Source: Ruminococcaceae bacterium UBA1734 (GTDB taxonomy: Bacteria > Bacillota > Clostridia > Oscillospirales > Acutalibacteraceae). From it: a stretch of 64,000 bases of DNA. Both the position numbers and the translations under genes were made by a program. Shown in pieces: positions 18,001 through 25,668 of this stretch. Location of the stretch: assembly GCA_002315765.1 (NCBI GenBank), contig DCIE01000072.1, positions 1 through 64,000 of the forward strand, in the 5' to 3' direction. Numbering within the stretch: position 1 is the stretch's first letter; every line of letters begins with the position of its first letter. The notes below the pieces were generated by a model. The model ran no database searches. It saw nothing but the letters and a program-made list of their open reading frames with translations, and was not told the origin of the DNA.

Positions 18001-18947
18001 GTAATATTCGCACCGTAAGAAATCATAGAACTGGGGCCCTTAAATGTTCCACCGGTAATATTATATGTAACATTCTTCGGAGTTGCTCCGCTTGCAACGG
18101 TCTCATAAATATTATAACCTAAATCACCCTCTCCTATAATGGTTCCATCGGTTATATTTACATTAATTACATTCTTTGTGTCGTTAATCTGAAGCCAAAT
18201 ACCACTTGAATCTGCTTCCAAGCACTGGATTTCGCCACCGTTTACATTTATTGTTTGCTCGGTGCCATTACCGTAGGAACGAATAGTATTGGCAGAATAG
18301 GTGTTGATTTTTCCGCCATTAATAGTCAAAGTATTATAGTTATCAATAGCAAAGCATATTCCGCCGTCGGCACAGTTGTTAAGATGTCCGGAATTAACGG
18401 TTAACTTGTTGTAATTTCCGATAATTTCAGTGCCGTAATTGTACTTGTTCCAATCTCCGCCGTAACCACCGGGATATACACCCTTCATAACCTCATTTGT
18501 AATGGAACCATCGCTTTCACCGTTACAGTCGGTATCGGTACTGTCCATAACAGTTAAATCACCTGCATTGTATATTACATAGGAATACGAGCCTGATGCA
18601 TTAACAAACAGTTTTAATGTCTTTCCGGCGATATCAAGAGTTATTTTTTGACCGGAAGCAACAGTGCCTAATCTCATACCTTCCGCAGAATAATCTGCGA
18701 GCATTGTAATAGTGTGATTTGTATTGTTTTTCGGTACAACATCTATGGCAGCTTGTAAGGTTTCAAACTTACCGTCGGTGTCAATGGTCTCGCTTGTTTT
18801 ACTGTCAACGGCATTGACGGGATTTCCCGAACTGTCGGTAACACGAGCAACATAACCCGTATCGGCACTTGCCGAAAATGTAAACATCGGAACAACCGAT
18901 ATAATAATACAAAGAGCCAATAAAACGCTTAAAATCTTTCCTTTCAA
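15087..18947 (-). CDS. Large secreted beta-helix surface protein
   Basis: Extracellular protein of about 1286 aa. A Sec signal peptide (LSVLLALCIIISVVPMF, cleavage near SASA-DTG) is followed by a right-handed beta-helix region of about 300 residues with recurring NITGGTFKG, ITINGG and LYVSGGTF turns, then an aromatic-rich domain with a cluster DFDDDDMAYIKY-like acidic stretch, Ala/Thr-rich segments, and a C-terminal module with LCSALMNYGGYCQQ and ALYDYAKAACEYF, a pairing seen in many Ruminococcus-type exported proteins. No LPxTG, dockerin or SLH anchor is visible. The TTG at 18947 is chosen because GGAGAG lies 6 nt upstream. Function unknown; adhesion or glycan binding is a guess. Confidence 0.8.
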   Translation of the reverse strand: MKGKILSVLLALCIIISVVPMFTFSASADTGYVARVTDSSGNPVNAVDSKTSETIDTDGKFETLQAAIDVVPKNNTNHTITMLADYSAEGMRLGTVASGQKITLDIAGKTLKLFVNASGSYSYVIYNAGDLTVMDSTDTDCNGESDGSITNEVMKGVYPGGYGGDWNKYNYGTEIIGNYNKLTVNSGHLNNCADGGICFAIDNYNTLTINGGKINTYSANTIRSYGNGTEQTINVNGGEIQCLEADSSGIWLQINDTKNVINVNITDGTIIGEGDLGYNIYETVASGATPKNVTYNITGGTFKGPSSMISYGANITITGGIFEGKVNIKHTCPDTRLYVSGGTFHKQFRSYGTYKRNKYIYGGRFKNFPNYDTSQTFYFDDDDMAYIKYTTFCQLNEDSTNKYKTYREYEDAGYYLYAAGSFYGYLVDENGTWLTDGGDYICPKVTQYDVYKENGHNDFEFVESIYAIKKDVYNLTEEEKDDYLYTKGCEMWEKKFYYLSCYAAAETLELYPHNTPKSSGWCQLFVDNKTLAESLAYSASYVKGPYSVATMAGWTNYLPSTASCNLKNYWMKIYKSEYKGIFVDENTGKQYKTYTFYDKTDVTAIADGFTDKPVENETDYSDYYDVVPWELDLGKAEVISEESNTKILVKSQEIQIDLTNGTASSGNDDISFDQAADLISSTLNNTEISGFLDTNINTAASLEDVKTALKAKTNSDAAANSNIDALPTEDVDRTVKVNLTSAVVSDTKAAAETTTVTTATFDVKPVAEVAVKNNKGIETRYDTVIGNEYIKSPITFRLPVNSNVAAPSVTVYHKDTKPNLGESYGDNIGFYAIQTSPNGKKFIELEADNFSFYTYVLHDIPNNSTVLIIDELDNTRGYTSLADAVEDYKSDGNADDCVIVLMKDSESVDFGDKELKLELNGYKLTGTSENATKVTISNENEIKNTLEAVGTYANDVSEFPGGGYSVKPGDNKTIICTLPEDLQTAKYRVNLTLNEFIALNMTVANKDGKSLSKDTLEKFVVKVKSFEKNATETAITPDDNGKYLLFEYDPVYLDSNITINFYYDGELYKTLKFSPEKYCNAVKKQLASDTPLNVLCSALMNYGGYCQQQFMEKAYQTIATTAPSTPNSTYSECYKDDLGNSDGDVLPFTISASLNLQSATKIRFIITPTNPNMTLTQFKNTYKVILDKSFKGKTFYDSDITDQVKNVKINEETGDFYIDTVGINSSNLSAFWSISIVNGADQITHYYSPMTYSYANSGENLANALYDYAKAACEYFGTDFGGKELL

Positions 18948-18994
18948 ATTAATCTCTCCTTTAATTTTTTGTGGCACTTGCCTAAATTACAGTC

Positions 18995-19023
18995 ATTATA
19001 TCACATACATATTAATAAGTAAA
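18995..19023 (-). promoter_or_regulatory. Promoter of the large surface protein
   Basis: Minus strand TTTACT, 17 nt, TATAAT, with an extended TG one base before the -10. Confidence 0.55.
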
Positions 19024-19088
19024 TCTTTTTTTGCAATTTTTTCCTTTTCTTTTTTTCCTTTTCTCACTCTAACAATCTATTAATCCTA

Positions 19089-19126
19089 TAAAAAACAGCA
19101 TAATAAAAATATAAGTTTTATTATGC
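19089..19126 (-). terminator. Terminator of the SGNH hydrolase gene
   Basis: 11-bp AT-rich stem (arms GCATAATAAAA and TTTTATTATGC) followed by TGTTTTTT on the minus strand. Confidence 0.75.
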
Positions 19127-19154
19127 CGAAAAGTTTTTATTATGAAAACAATCT

Positions 19155-19793
19155 CTATAAATCATTAAAGGCTTTTATCCACTCTTCTTTAATAATTTTA
19201 TGTCCTGCCGATGAGGGATGAACGCCGTCATAAAGCCAACAATCCGCCGGAGCCTTCTTCAATGCCTCATCAAATTTATCCTGCAATTTAATATACGGCA
19301 ATCCGTATTTTTCGGCAATTTTCCCTGAAGCCTTGGCTTTTTCGGCAACACCCGTTTCAAATCTCTTAAATCTATCCGGTTTTTCCTCGGTGTTACAAGT
19401 ATTATAGCCCTCTAAAACAAAAGGCTCCATAATCATAATTTTTGTATTCGGAAGGGCTTCTTTAATTTCAGAAACAATCAAATCATATATATGCTCAAAT
19501 CTTTGGGTGTCAAGTCCGTTGTTTTCTGATATTTCATGCCAAACATCGTTGACGCCTATTAGAATGCTGATATAATCCGGAGATAGATTAATACAATCCC
19601 TCTTAATTCTTGCCAACAAATCAACCGACCTATTACCGCTGATACCTCGATTAAGAAATTCGTATTCATTCGGATAAGCATAGCTTAAGTCGGCCTTTAC
19701 AAGAAGCGGATAACCGATTCCGATTTCCAAATCCGAATTTTTATTTCTTTCTGCATCTGTTATTGAATCACCGAAAAAAAGAATTTTCTTCAT
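19155..19793 (-). CDS. SGNH/GDSL hydrolase
   Basis: Cytoplasmic esterase/acetylhydrolase of the SGNH family, 212 aa. All four blocks are visible: ILFFGDSITD (Ser nucleophile, residues 4-13), NRGISGNRS (Gly), IGVNDVW (Asn) and DGVHPSSAGH (Asp and His) near residue 190. No signal peptide, so it probably removes acetyl or acyl groups from imported sugars; the substrate is unknown. It is divergent from the phosphatase gene at 19896 and has its own terminator. Confidence 0.85.
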   Translation of the reverse strand: MKKILFFGDSITDAERNKNSDLEIGIGYPLLVKADLSYAYPNEYEFLNRGISGNRSVDLLARIKRDCINLSPDYISILIGVNDVWHEISENNGLDTQRFEHIYDLIVSEIKEALPNTKIMIMEPFVLEGYNTCNTEEKPDRFKRFETGVAEKAKASGKIAEKYGLPYIKLQDKFDEALKKAPADCWLYDGVHPSSAGHKIIKEEWIKAFNDL

Positions 19794-19844
19794 ATATTAC
19801 CACGCTCCGATATTTTTTGAAAATGATACAACTTAAAATAGTTG

Positions 19845-19873
19845 TTGTCAACCTTTTTGTATTTTGATATAAT
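19845..19873 (+). promoter_or_regulatory. Promoter of the low-Mr phosphatase gene
   Basis: TTGTCA, 17 nt, TATAAT, ending 22 nt before the TTG start. Confidence 0.65.
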
Positions 19874-19895
19874 CATTTTGAAATGAGGGATTTTT

Positions 19896-20348
19896 TTGAC
19901 AAAAATAATGTTCGTTTGCCATGGGAATATTTGCCGAAGTCCTATGGCTGAGATAATAATGAATGATATGTTAAAAAAGGCAAACCTGCAAAACAAATTT
20001 TCGGTTTCATCATCTGCAACAAGCTATGAAGAAATAGGTAATCCGATTTATCCTCCGGCAAAAGCCGAGCTTCAAAGAAGAGGTTTTTCTTTTGAGGAAC
20101 ACTATTCCACCAAGCTTTGCAGCGATGATTATGACAAATACGATTTGTTCGTATTAATGGATAAAAACAATCTTTTTAACATTAAACATATCTTTAATAA
20201 CGACAATTCTAACAAAATACATTTACTGTTAGAATATACCGGCGAAGTCCGTGATGTTGCCGACCCTTGGTACAGCGGTGATTTCAAAAAAACTTTTGAT
20301 GACATTTTTAACGGTTGCGGGGCACTTTTGAAACATTTAACTAAATAG
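19896..20348 (+). CDS. Low molecular weight protein-tyrosine phosphatase
   Basis: LMW-PTP family enzyme of 150 aa. The P-loop VCHGNICRSPMAE (Cx5R) is at residues 7-19 and the general-acid loop DPWYSGDF near residue 127. In Firmicutes such enzymes dephosphorylate Tyr or, as YwlE, Arg; which applies is not clear from the sequence. The start is a TTG with GAGGG about 6 nt upstream. It ends 8 bp inside the convergent sugar-kinase gene, so the two transcripts overlap at their 3' ends. Confidence 0.88.
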   Translation: MTKIMFVCHGNICRSPMAEIIMNDMLKKANLQNKFSVSSSATSYEEIGNPIYPPAKAELQRRGFSFEEHYSTKLCSDDYDKYDLFVLMDKNNLFNIKHIFNNDNSNKIHLLLEYTGEVRDVADPWYSGDFKKTFDDIFNGCGALLKHLTK

Positions 20349-21267
20349 TTTCAATTTTGATTTTAGGCAAAAAATCATTTACCTTTTCTTTGCTTACAAT
20401 TCCGGTTTCCCTAAAGGTTGCATTTGTAAGACCGCAAGCCATTCCGAGTTTAACACAATTAATAATATCGTAATTTCTCGAAAGCCCGACCGCTATTCCC
20501 GCCAAGGTGCTATCCCCTGAACCTACCGTATTCACGGGATTGATTTTCGGTGTAACAAAATGTATAAATTCATTTTTATGCAACAGCACCGCACCGTCCC
20601 CACCCAAAGTACAAAACGGCATTTCGACTCCCTTATCTCTTAAAGTCAGCAAAGCCCATTTTAATTCATTGTAAGTTTTCATTTCTTTACCGAAATACTC
20701 CGAAAGTTCAAAACGGTTGGGCTTAATCATAAAAGGATTTGCATCAATAACATTTCTTAACACCTTTCCCGATGCGTCAACAATACTCTTTCTGTTGTTT
20801 TCCTTCGCAATATTTAACAATGTAACATAAAATTCTTCGGTTAAACCCTCAGGCAGACTACCCGAAATCGTTACAATATCTGCTTTTTTAATGTTATTTT
20901 TGAAAATATCAAAAAATTTTTCTTTGTCTTCCGGTGTTACTGCACCGCCACCTTCCAATATTTCACCCGAAACTCCGTTTCTATCCGTCAAATTAATGCA
21001 GGTTCTCGTTTCGCTTTCGGTAAAAACGAAATCCATCGGAATATTTAAATTCTTAAGTTGATTTTCAATAAATTTCCCGTTATATCCACCTAAAAAACCG
21101 GTTATCAGCACATTTTCTCCCAACGCAGAAACGACTTTGGCAACATTAACGCCTTTTCCTCCGGCACTGACCGTAAACTCTAAAGGTCGATTAACCTTTC
21201 CCGGTTCATAATTTTCCACAAAATATACCCTGTCAATTGCCGGATTTGCACAAATAGAAAATATCAT
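20341..21267 (-). CDS. PfkB-family 1-phosphofructokinase-like kinase
   Basis: Sugar-phosphate kinase of 308 aa in the 1-phosphofructokinase/tagatose-6-phosphate kinase branch of PfkB (FruK/LacC). It starts MIFSICANPAIDRVYFV and has the substrate motif SAGGKGVNVAKV near residue 33, GSLPEG near residue 135, and the catalytic/anion-hole motif NTVGSGDS near residue 248. FruK is more likely than LacC in gut Clostridia, but no fructose PTS or regulator is adjacent, so the substrate is undecided. AAAGGAATG precedes the start and a good promoter lies about 70 nt upstream. Confidence 0.82.
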   Translation of the reverse strand: MIFSICANPAIDRVYFVENYEPGKVNRPLEFTVSAGGKGVNVAKVVSALGENVLITGFLGGYNGKFIENQLKNLNIPMDFVFTESETRTCINLTDRNGVSGEILEGGGAVTPEDKEKFFDIFKNNIKKADIVTISGSLPEGLTEEFYVTLLNIAKENNRKSIVDASGKVLRNVIDANPFMIKPNRFELSEYFGKEMKTYNELKWALLTLRDKGVEMPFCTLGGDGAVLLHKNEFIHFVTPKINPVNTVGSGDSTLAGIAVGLSRNYDIINCVKLGMACGLTNATFRETGIVSKEKVNDFLPKIKIETI

Positions 21268-21336
21268 TACAATTTCACATTCCTTTTAAGTAGACATGAT
21301 TATATAGCACATAATAAAACTGATAAGTCAGACCGA

Positions 21337-21365
21337 ATTATAACACGATTTACAATAACTGTAAA
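21337..21365 (-). promoter_or_regulatory. Promoter of the PfkB-family kinase
   Basis: Minus strand TTTACA, 17 nt, TATAAT. Confidence 0.6.
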
Positions 21366-21448
21366 GCAATATAAGCAAATGAATGACGGTTTTTTCCATA
21401 AATAGGTAAAAGTGTCTTGGATTTTTTTATGTTTTCAGAAAAAAACAC

Positions 21449-21477
21449 TTTACAAATTCCACAAAAGGTGCTATACT
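21449..21477 (+). promoter_or_regulatory. Promoter of the sortase-type surface protein
   Basis: TTTACA, 17 nt, TATACT, 54 nt before the start codon. Confidence 0.65.
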
Positions 21478-21531
21478 ACGTTTATAGAATTAGTCGGAAT
21501 ATAATATTTGACGATTTTAGGAGGAATTTTT

Positions 21532-22602
21532 ATGAAAAAAATCATTGCGCTAATTTTGGCAGTTGCAGTAGTATTTGCATTGTGCATACCTGCTTTGGCT
21601 GTTGAAAGTCCTGTTGCCAAGGTTTACTACAATGTAGTATTGGAAAAGGGTAAAACCGATGGCAGCTCTATTTGGAACGGTAAGACTGCATCCGTAGAAA
21701 AGGGTAAGATTGCTACTGTTTACGCCGACCCTTCTCTCGGCACATTCATTAACTGGACTGTTACCGGTGCTGATTACAGTGTTATTAACGGTTCCTTGAC
21801 TTCCGAACATTTATCCATCGTTCCAAAGGGCGATGTTAAAATTGTCGGAAACTATAAGGCTACCGAAAAGAAAGATAACACCGATAAGTATGTTATCCAG
21901 GTTGTAGACGGAGACGGTGTCAACGAAGGCGGCAAAAATGATGCTAACTGGAACAAGGATAATGCCGAAATTTCTGTTGACTCAGATAAGAATCAGTTGG
22001 TTGTTAAAGCTGACGAGAATAAGGGTGATTTCAACAACTGGACCGTTTATACAGTTGAAACCGGTTCAAACGGTAAGAGAACCTACAAACAGGCTACCGA
22101 AGGTGTTGACTATAAAGTTGTAGTTGACGACCTCGGAACCATTGAAGAACTTATTGAAATTGATACCGATTATACTGCTGATTTGATTTTAAGTTCTCCT
22201 ACATTGTTTGCTAATGTTTTAGCTCTTGACCCATCTATCAGCAAAGAAGATGCCTTAAAGGACCCTTCTCTTTTGAAAGACATCATTGATAATAACACCT
22301 CAAATGTTGCAGGTTTGTTCAAGAAAGATACAGATGCTCTCGAAAAACTTACTTCTAAGTATAACGACATTCTTTTGGATAAGGATTCTTTGCGAGTTAT
22401 TCCTTTAAACGATATCGTTATCGCAGGTAACTATGACGGTAAAACATCTGACCCTGCAAAGAGTGAAGATTTATTACCTTCCGATTCTGAAAAAGATTCT
22501 ACTTCACCTAAGAACGGTGAATCAACAGTTTTGTTTGTATTTATCGCACTTATCTCATTAGCAGGTGTTTCTCTTTCAACAAAGAAAGTTCTTTCTAAAT
22601 AA
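21532..22602 (+). CDS. Cell-surface protein with sortase-like sorting signal
   Basis: Exported protein of 356 aa. The signal peptide is KKIIALILAVAVVFALCI with cleavage near ALA-VES. The ectodomain contains repeated beta-type segments (GTFINWTVTGADYSV, then GDFNNWTVYT and DVKIVGNYKAT-like turns). The C-terminus has SPKNGES, then a hydrophobic helix (VLFVFIALISLAGVSL) and a basic tail STKKVLSK, the layout of a sortase substrate with a divergent SPxxG motif in place of LPxTG. No sortase gene is in the window. The start at 21532 is set by AGGAGG 7 nt upstream. It is a single-gene unit with its own terminator. Confidence 0.8.
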   Translation: MKKIIALILAVAVVFALCIPALAVESPVAKVYYNVVLEKGKTDGSSIWNGKTASVEKGKIATVYADPSLGTFINWTVTGADYSVINGSLTSEHLSIVPKGDVKIVGNYKATEKKDNTDKYVIQVVDGDGVNEGGKNDANWNKDNAEISVDSDKNQLVVKADENKGDFNNWTVYTVETGSNGKRTYKQATEGVDYKVVVDDLGTIEELIEIDTDYTADLILSSPTLFANVLALDPSISKEDALKDPSLLKDIIDNNTSNVAGLFKKDTDALEKLTSKYNDILLDKDSLRVIPLNDIVIAGNYDGKTSDPAKSEDLLPSDSEKDSTSPKNGESTVLFVFIALISLAGVSLSTKKVLSK

Positions 22603-22617
22603 TTTAAATAGATTACT

Positions 22618-22651
22618 AACCACTCGGAATTAATTTTCGAGTGGTTTTTTT
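22618..22651 (+). terminator. Terminator of the surface-protein gene
   Basis: 9-bp stem (AACCACTCG/CGAGTGGTT) followed by TTTTTT. Confidence 0.85.
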
Positions 22652-22718
22652 AATAATTAAAAACTTATAAAAAATTGTGTTTAATGGTAAAAGCTTAAAG
22701 GCAAAAGGATTTTTATGC

Positions 22719-22747
22719 TTGACACAATGTATATTTAATGTTATAAT
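22719..22747 (+). promoter_or_regulatory. Promoter of the metNIQ operon
   Basis: TTGACA, 17 nt, TATAAT: full consensus. The first start codon of the importer is over 230 nt further on, leaving a long leader. Confidence 0.8.
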
Positions 22748-22779
22748 TTCTTCTATAATAACGAAAGGAAGTATAGTAA

Positions 22780-22887
22780 ATGAAGAATTTGTTTGAAGAA
22801 TTAGTTAGACAAAACTTTAGATGCGGACGAATGCTTTACTCCCCTGTTTACAATAAACAAGGTATTATTTACTGTACTCTTTTTTAA
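22780..22887 (+). CDS. 35-aa leader peptide upstream of metN
   Basis: Short reading frame beginning MKNLFEELVRQNF and ending GIIYCTLF, 33 nt after the promoter -10, with AAAGGAAG 8-9 nt before the ATG. It contains one internal Met and two Cys codons but no run of a single amino acid. Inside it, codons TAC-TCC-C (22837-22843) are the exact complement of GGGAGTA, which occurs at 22926-22932 and again at the metN SD (22968-22974). A ribosome on this frame would cover that stretch. A regulatory leader is therefore plausible; expression is not proven. Confidence 0.5.
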   Translation: MKNLFEELVRQNFRCGRMLYSPVYNKQGIIYCTLF

Positions 22888-22974
22888 TTTAGTATATATG
22901 TAAATAATTTGTTTTTTGTAGGCTCGGGAGTATTTTTTTACCCTCGCCTTTTTTATTATCTACTGATGGGAGTA
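22837..22974 (+). promoter_or_regulatory. Possible translational attenuator before metN
   Basis: TACTCCC at 22837-22843 can pair with either of two GGGAGTA copies: one in a hairpin followed by T6 (about 22921-22954) and one that is the metN SD. A short hairpin (TGTTTA-CAA-TAAACA, 22845-22859) sits between. No S-box, SMK-box or SAM-II-like motif is visible. Confidence 0.4.
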
Positions 22975-22980
22975 TTGTTT

Positions 22981-23976
22981 TTGATTGAATTAAAATCAGT
23001 TACCAAGACATTTAATCATAAATTCGGAGATGTTCATGCTGTTAATGACATTTCTCTTACCATAGAGGACGGAGATATTTACGGTATTATCGGTCTGTCC
23101 GGTGCGGGAAAATCCACACTTGTCAGATGTATTAACTGTTTAGAGAAACCCACCTCGGGAGAAGTTTTGTTCGATGGGGTTGATTTAGCTTCTCTATCAA
23201 ACAGCGAACTACGAAAGAAGCGCCATTCGATTTCTATGATATTTCAGGGATTTAACCTATTATCCCAGCGAACCGCCCTTAAAAATGTTTGCTATCCTAT
23301 GGAAATTGTCGGCATTCCGAAATCCAAAGCAATTGCAAAAGCCAAGGAGTTATTAAAACTTGTTGACCTTGAAAATAAAGAAAATTCATATCCATCTCAG
23401 CTTTCCGGAGGACAGCAACAGCGTGTTGCTATTGCAAGGGCTTTAGCCACCGACCCGAAGATTTTACTTTGCGATGAAGCAACAAGTGCTTTAGACCCCA
23501 ACACAACCCGTTCTATTTTGGAACTATTAAAAGATATCAATAAAAAGATGGGTGTTACTATTGTTGTTATTACCCACGAAATGAAGGTTGTAGAACAGAT
23601 TTGCAACAAAGTTGCAGTTCTTGAAAACGGATATGTTGTTGAAAGCGGATATGTTAAGGATGTTTTCATATCCCCTAAATCAAATATTGCTAAGGAACTG
23701 ATACTTCCACAGGCAAAAACATTAAATGAGATTAAAGGCGGAGGAAAAATCCGCATCGTTTTTGACGGTTTGTCAGCATTTGAACCTGTTATTTCAAATC
23801 TTACCCTTGAATGTCAAACTCCGGTTAACATATTGGCTGCCGACACCAAGGAAATTGACGGAAAAGCAGTTGGTCAGATATTAATACAATCCCCTAAAAA
23901 TCCTGATGCCGAAAAGCGAATCGTTAATTATCTCGATTCCCATAATATAAAATACGAGGTGGAAAACGATGCTTGA
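22981..23976 (+). CDS. metN: Methionine ABC transporter ATP-binding protein
   Basis: ATPase of the methionine importer, 331 aa from the TTG at 22981 (MIELKSVTKTF), the usual MetN start, with GGGAG 8 nt upstream. An in-frame ATG at 22966 and a longer frame exist but lack an SD. Walker A GLSGAGKST near residue 38, Q-loop MIFQGFNLL, signature LSGGQQQRVAIARAL, Walker B ILLCDEATSALDP, H-loop VVITHEM. The C-terminal ~80 residues are the NIL regulatory domain that senses cytoplasmic methionine in this family. It overlaps metI by 8 nt. Confidence 0.93.
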   Translation: MIELKSVTKTFNHKFGDVHAVNDISLTIEDGDIYGIIGLSGAGKSTLVRCINCLEKPTSGEVLFDGVDLASLSNSELRKKRHSISMIFQGFNLLSQRTALKNVCYPMEIVGIPKSKAIAKAKELLKLVDLENKENSYPSQLSGGQQQRVAIARALATDPKILLCDEATSALDPNTTRSILELLKDINKKMGVTIVVITHEMKVVEQICNKVAVLENGYVVESGYVKDVFISPKSNIAKELILPQAKTLNEIKGGGKIRIVFDGLSAFEPVISNLTLECQTPVNILAADTKEIDGKAVGQILIQSPKNPDAEKRIVNYLDSHNIKYEVENDA

Positions 23977-24658
23977 TTTTATTAAAAATATCTTTGCCGG
24001 CGGAATGGGAGATATTTATCTTGAAGCCATTCTGCTAACAATTAAAATTACCCTGCTTGGTACAGGAATATCCTATTTAATAGGAATACCCTTGGGCATT
24101 TTATTGTATGGCACTTATTCCGGCAGTCTCTTTCCTAACAAACCCGTCAATGCCATAGTGGGATTTGTGGTAAACATTTTAAGGTCGGTACCCTTTATCA
24201 TACTTCTTGTTATGACACAACCTGTTGCAAAGGCTATTGTAGGCTCTAAAATCGGTGATGATGCTTTTATCGTATATTTGGTTATTGCCGCAGCGCCCTT
24301 TGTCGCAAGAATGATTGAATCTTCCTTTAAGGAAGTTGACGGCGGTGTTATTGAAGCGGCCCAGTCTATGGGTTCAAATAATTTACAAATAATACTTAAG
24401 GTTATTATACCTGAGGCAAAGCCATCCCTGTTAATCGGGTCGGCTATTGCTATCACTACCATTTTAGGTTACACACCAATGACCTATTTGGTAGCCGGTG
24501 GCGGTTTAGGACAACTCGCCATTCAATACGGTTTGTATCGCTTTAATTCGCAAATAATGTATGTGTCTTCTCTGCTACTTATCATCTTGGTACAAATTAT
24601 GCAGGAAGTTCTTAACAATATTGCAAAGAAAAGCGATAAACGAATACGAAACAATTAA
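23969..24658 (+). CDS. metI: Methionine ABC transporter permease
   Basis: Membrane permease of 229 aa with five or six helices. The ABC-contacting EAA loop reads GVIEAAQSMGSNNLQIILKVIIPEAKPS (two adjoining parts, near residues 127-154). N-terminus LEAILLTIKITLLGT is typical of MetI. It overlaps metN by 8 nt and precedes the binding protein by 14 nt, so the three are one transport system with methionine as the expected substrate. Confidence 0.93.
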   Translation: MLDFIKNIFAGGMGDIYLEAILLTIKITLLGTGISYLIGIPLGILLYGTYSGSLFPNKPVNAIVGFVVNILRSVPFIILLVMTQPVAKAIVGSKIGDDAFIVYLVIAAAPFVARMIESSFKEVDGGVIEAAQSMGSNNLQIILKVIIPEAKPSLLIGSAIAITTILGYTPMTYLVAGGGLGQLAIQYGLYRFNSQIMYVSSLLLIILVQIMQEVLNNIAKKSDKRIRNN

Positions 24659-24672
24659 AGGAGAAATGAAAA

Positions 24673-25494
24673 ATGAAAAAACTATTGGCTATTGTACTTT
24701 GCTTGTCCCTTTGTGCTTTTGCTTTTGCAGGATGCGGAAATAAGGACGAAGAGAAGACAGAAAAAACAAAAATCACCGTTGCAGCAAGCACCACACCACA
24801 TGCTGAAATTCTTGAACAATGTAAAGCAGATATGGAAGCTAAGGGTTATGAGCTTGAAATCAAGACAATGGACGACTATGTTGTTCCGAATACCGCTACC
24901 GAGAGTGGAGATGTTGATGCAAACTATTTCCAACATACTCCTTATCTTGAGCAATTCAACCAGGAAAACAATACACATTTAGTATCTGTTTTAAAGGTTC
25001 ATTATGAGCCATACGGTATTTATGCCGGAACGGCAAAGACTCTTAAAGATATTCCCGACGGTGCACAAATTGCCGTACCTAACGATGCAACAAACGAAGC
25101 CCGTGCTTTAATGCTTCTTGATGCTCAAGGTCTAATTAAGCTTAAAGATAACACCAAGCTTGACTCAACCAAAAATGATATTGCCGAAAATCCGCATAAC
25201 TATGAAATCAAGGAAATGGAAGCAGCTTTACTTCCGTCTGTTCTTGACGAGGTTGCAATTGCGGTAATCAACGGTAACTATGCAATCGGTGCAGGTCTTA
25301 AGGTTAAGAATGCCCTTGCCACAGAGGATGCTAACTCAACAGCTGCACAAACATACGGTAATGTTCTTGTTGTAAAAGAAGGCAACGAAGAAAATGAAGC
25401 AGTTAAGGCACTTGTTGAGGTTCTCAAGTCAAGCAAAATTGCCGAGTATATTGACAGCACATATGACGGTGCGGTTGTTTCACTAAACAAGTAA
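24673..25494 (+). CDS. metQ: Methionine-binding lipoprotein
   Basis: Substrate-binding lipoprotein (NlpA/MetQ family) of 273 aa. Signal peptide LAIVLCLSLCAFAFA is followed by lipobox FAGC, with Cys at about residue 21. Family blocks: VAASTTPHAEILEQ, GDVDANYFQHTPYLEQFN, VHYEPYGIYAG, IAVPNDATNEARALMLL and the C-terminal VVKEGNE segment. It is the last gene of metNIQ; no clear terminator separates it from the THF riboswitch 17 nt later. Confidence 0.93.
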   Translation: MKKLLAIVLCLSLCAFAFAGCGNKDEEKTEKTKITVAASTTPHAEILEQCKADMEAKGYELEIKTMDDYVVPNTATESGDVDANYFQHTPYLEQFNQENNTHLVSVLKVHYEPYGIYAGTAKTLKDIPDGAQIAVPNDATNEARALMLLDAQGLIKLKDNTKLDSTKNDIAENPHNYEIKEMEAALLPSVLDEVAIAVINGNYAIGAGLKVKNALATEDANSTAAQTYGNVLVVKEGNEENEAVKALVEVLKSSKIAEYIDSTYDGAVVSLNK

Positions 25495-25511
25495 TTTAAT
25501 ATAATAATTTT

Positions 25512-25607
25512 GCAGAGTAGATGCTATGGCGTTAAGTGCCTTTAGGACGGGGAGTTGCCTATTGGACGAAAGAGTTTCTCTACGGTTTTAGCATCGCATC
25601 CCGCTGC
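25512..25607 (+). promoter_or_regulatory. Tetrahydrofolate (THF, folT-type) riboswitch
   Basis: Matches the class I THF aptamer: outer stem GCAG(A)/CTGC, conserved GAGTAGATGCTA, the GGCGTTAAGTGCC stem-loop, GGGGAGTTGCC, and the closing AGCATCGCATCCCGC, all in the right order over 96 nt. It lies directly upstream of the folate transporter gene folT, the usual partner. THF binding is expected to turn expression off. Confidence 0.92.
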
Positions 25608-25622
25608 CGAAAAAACGGAACT

Positions 25623-25663
25623 ATATCTCCTTTTGTTCGGATAGGTCGGATGAAAGGAGATAT
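25623..25663 (+). promoter_or_regulatory. SD-sequestering hairpin downstream of the THF aptamer
   Basis: Perfect 11-bp stem: ATATCTCCTTT (25623-25633) with AAAGGAGATAT (25653-25663), 19-nt loop. The second arm contains the folT SD, 6-12 nt before the ATG, and is followed by T6, so it could block ribosome access or act as a terminator. Confidence 0.75.
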
Positions 25664-25668
25664 TTTTT

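Noticed and set aside
22748..22980. SAM riboswitch (S-box) or T-box upstream of metN
   Set aside because: None of the conserved S-box, SMK-box or T-box sequence blocks is present; the leader has a short frame and pairing segments instead.
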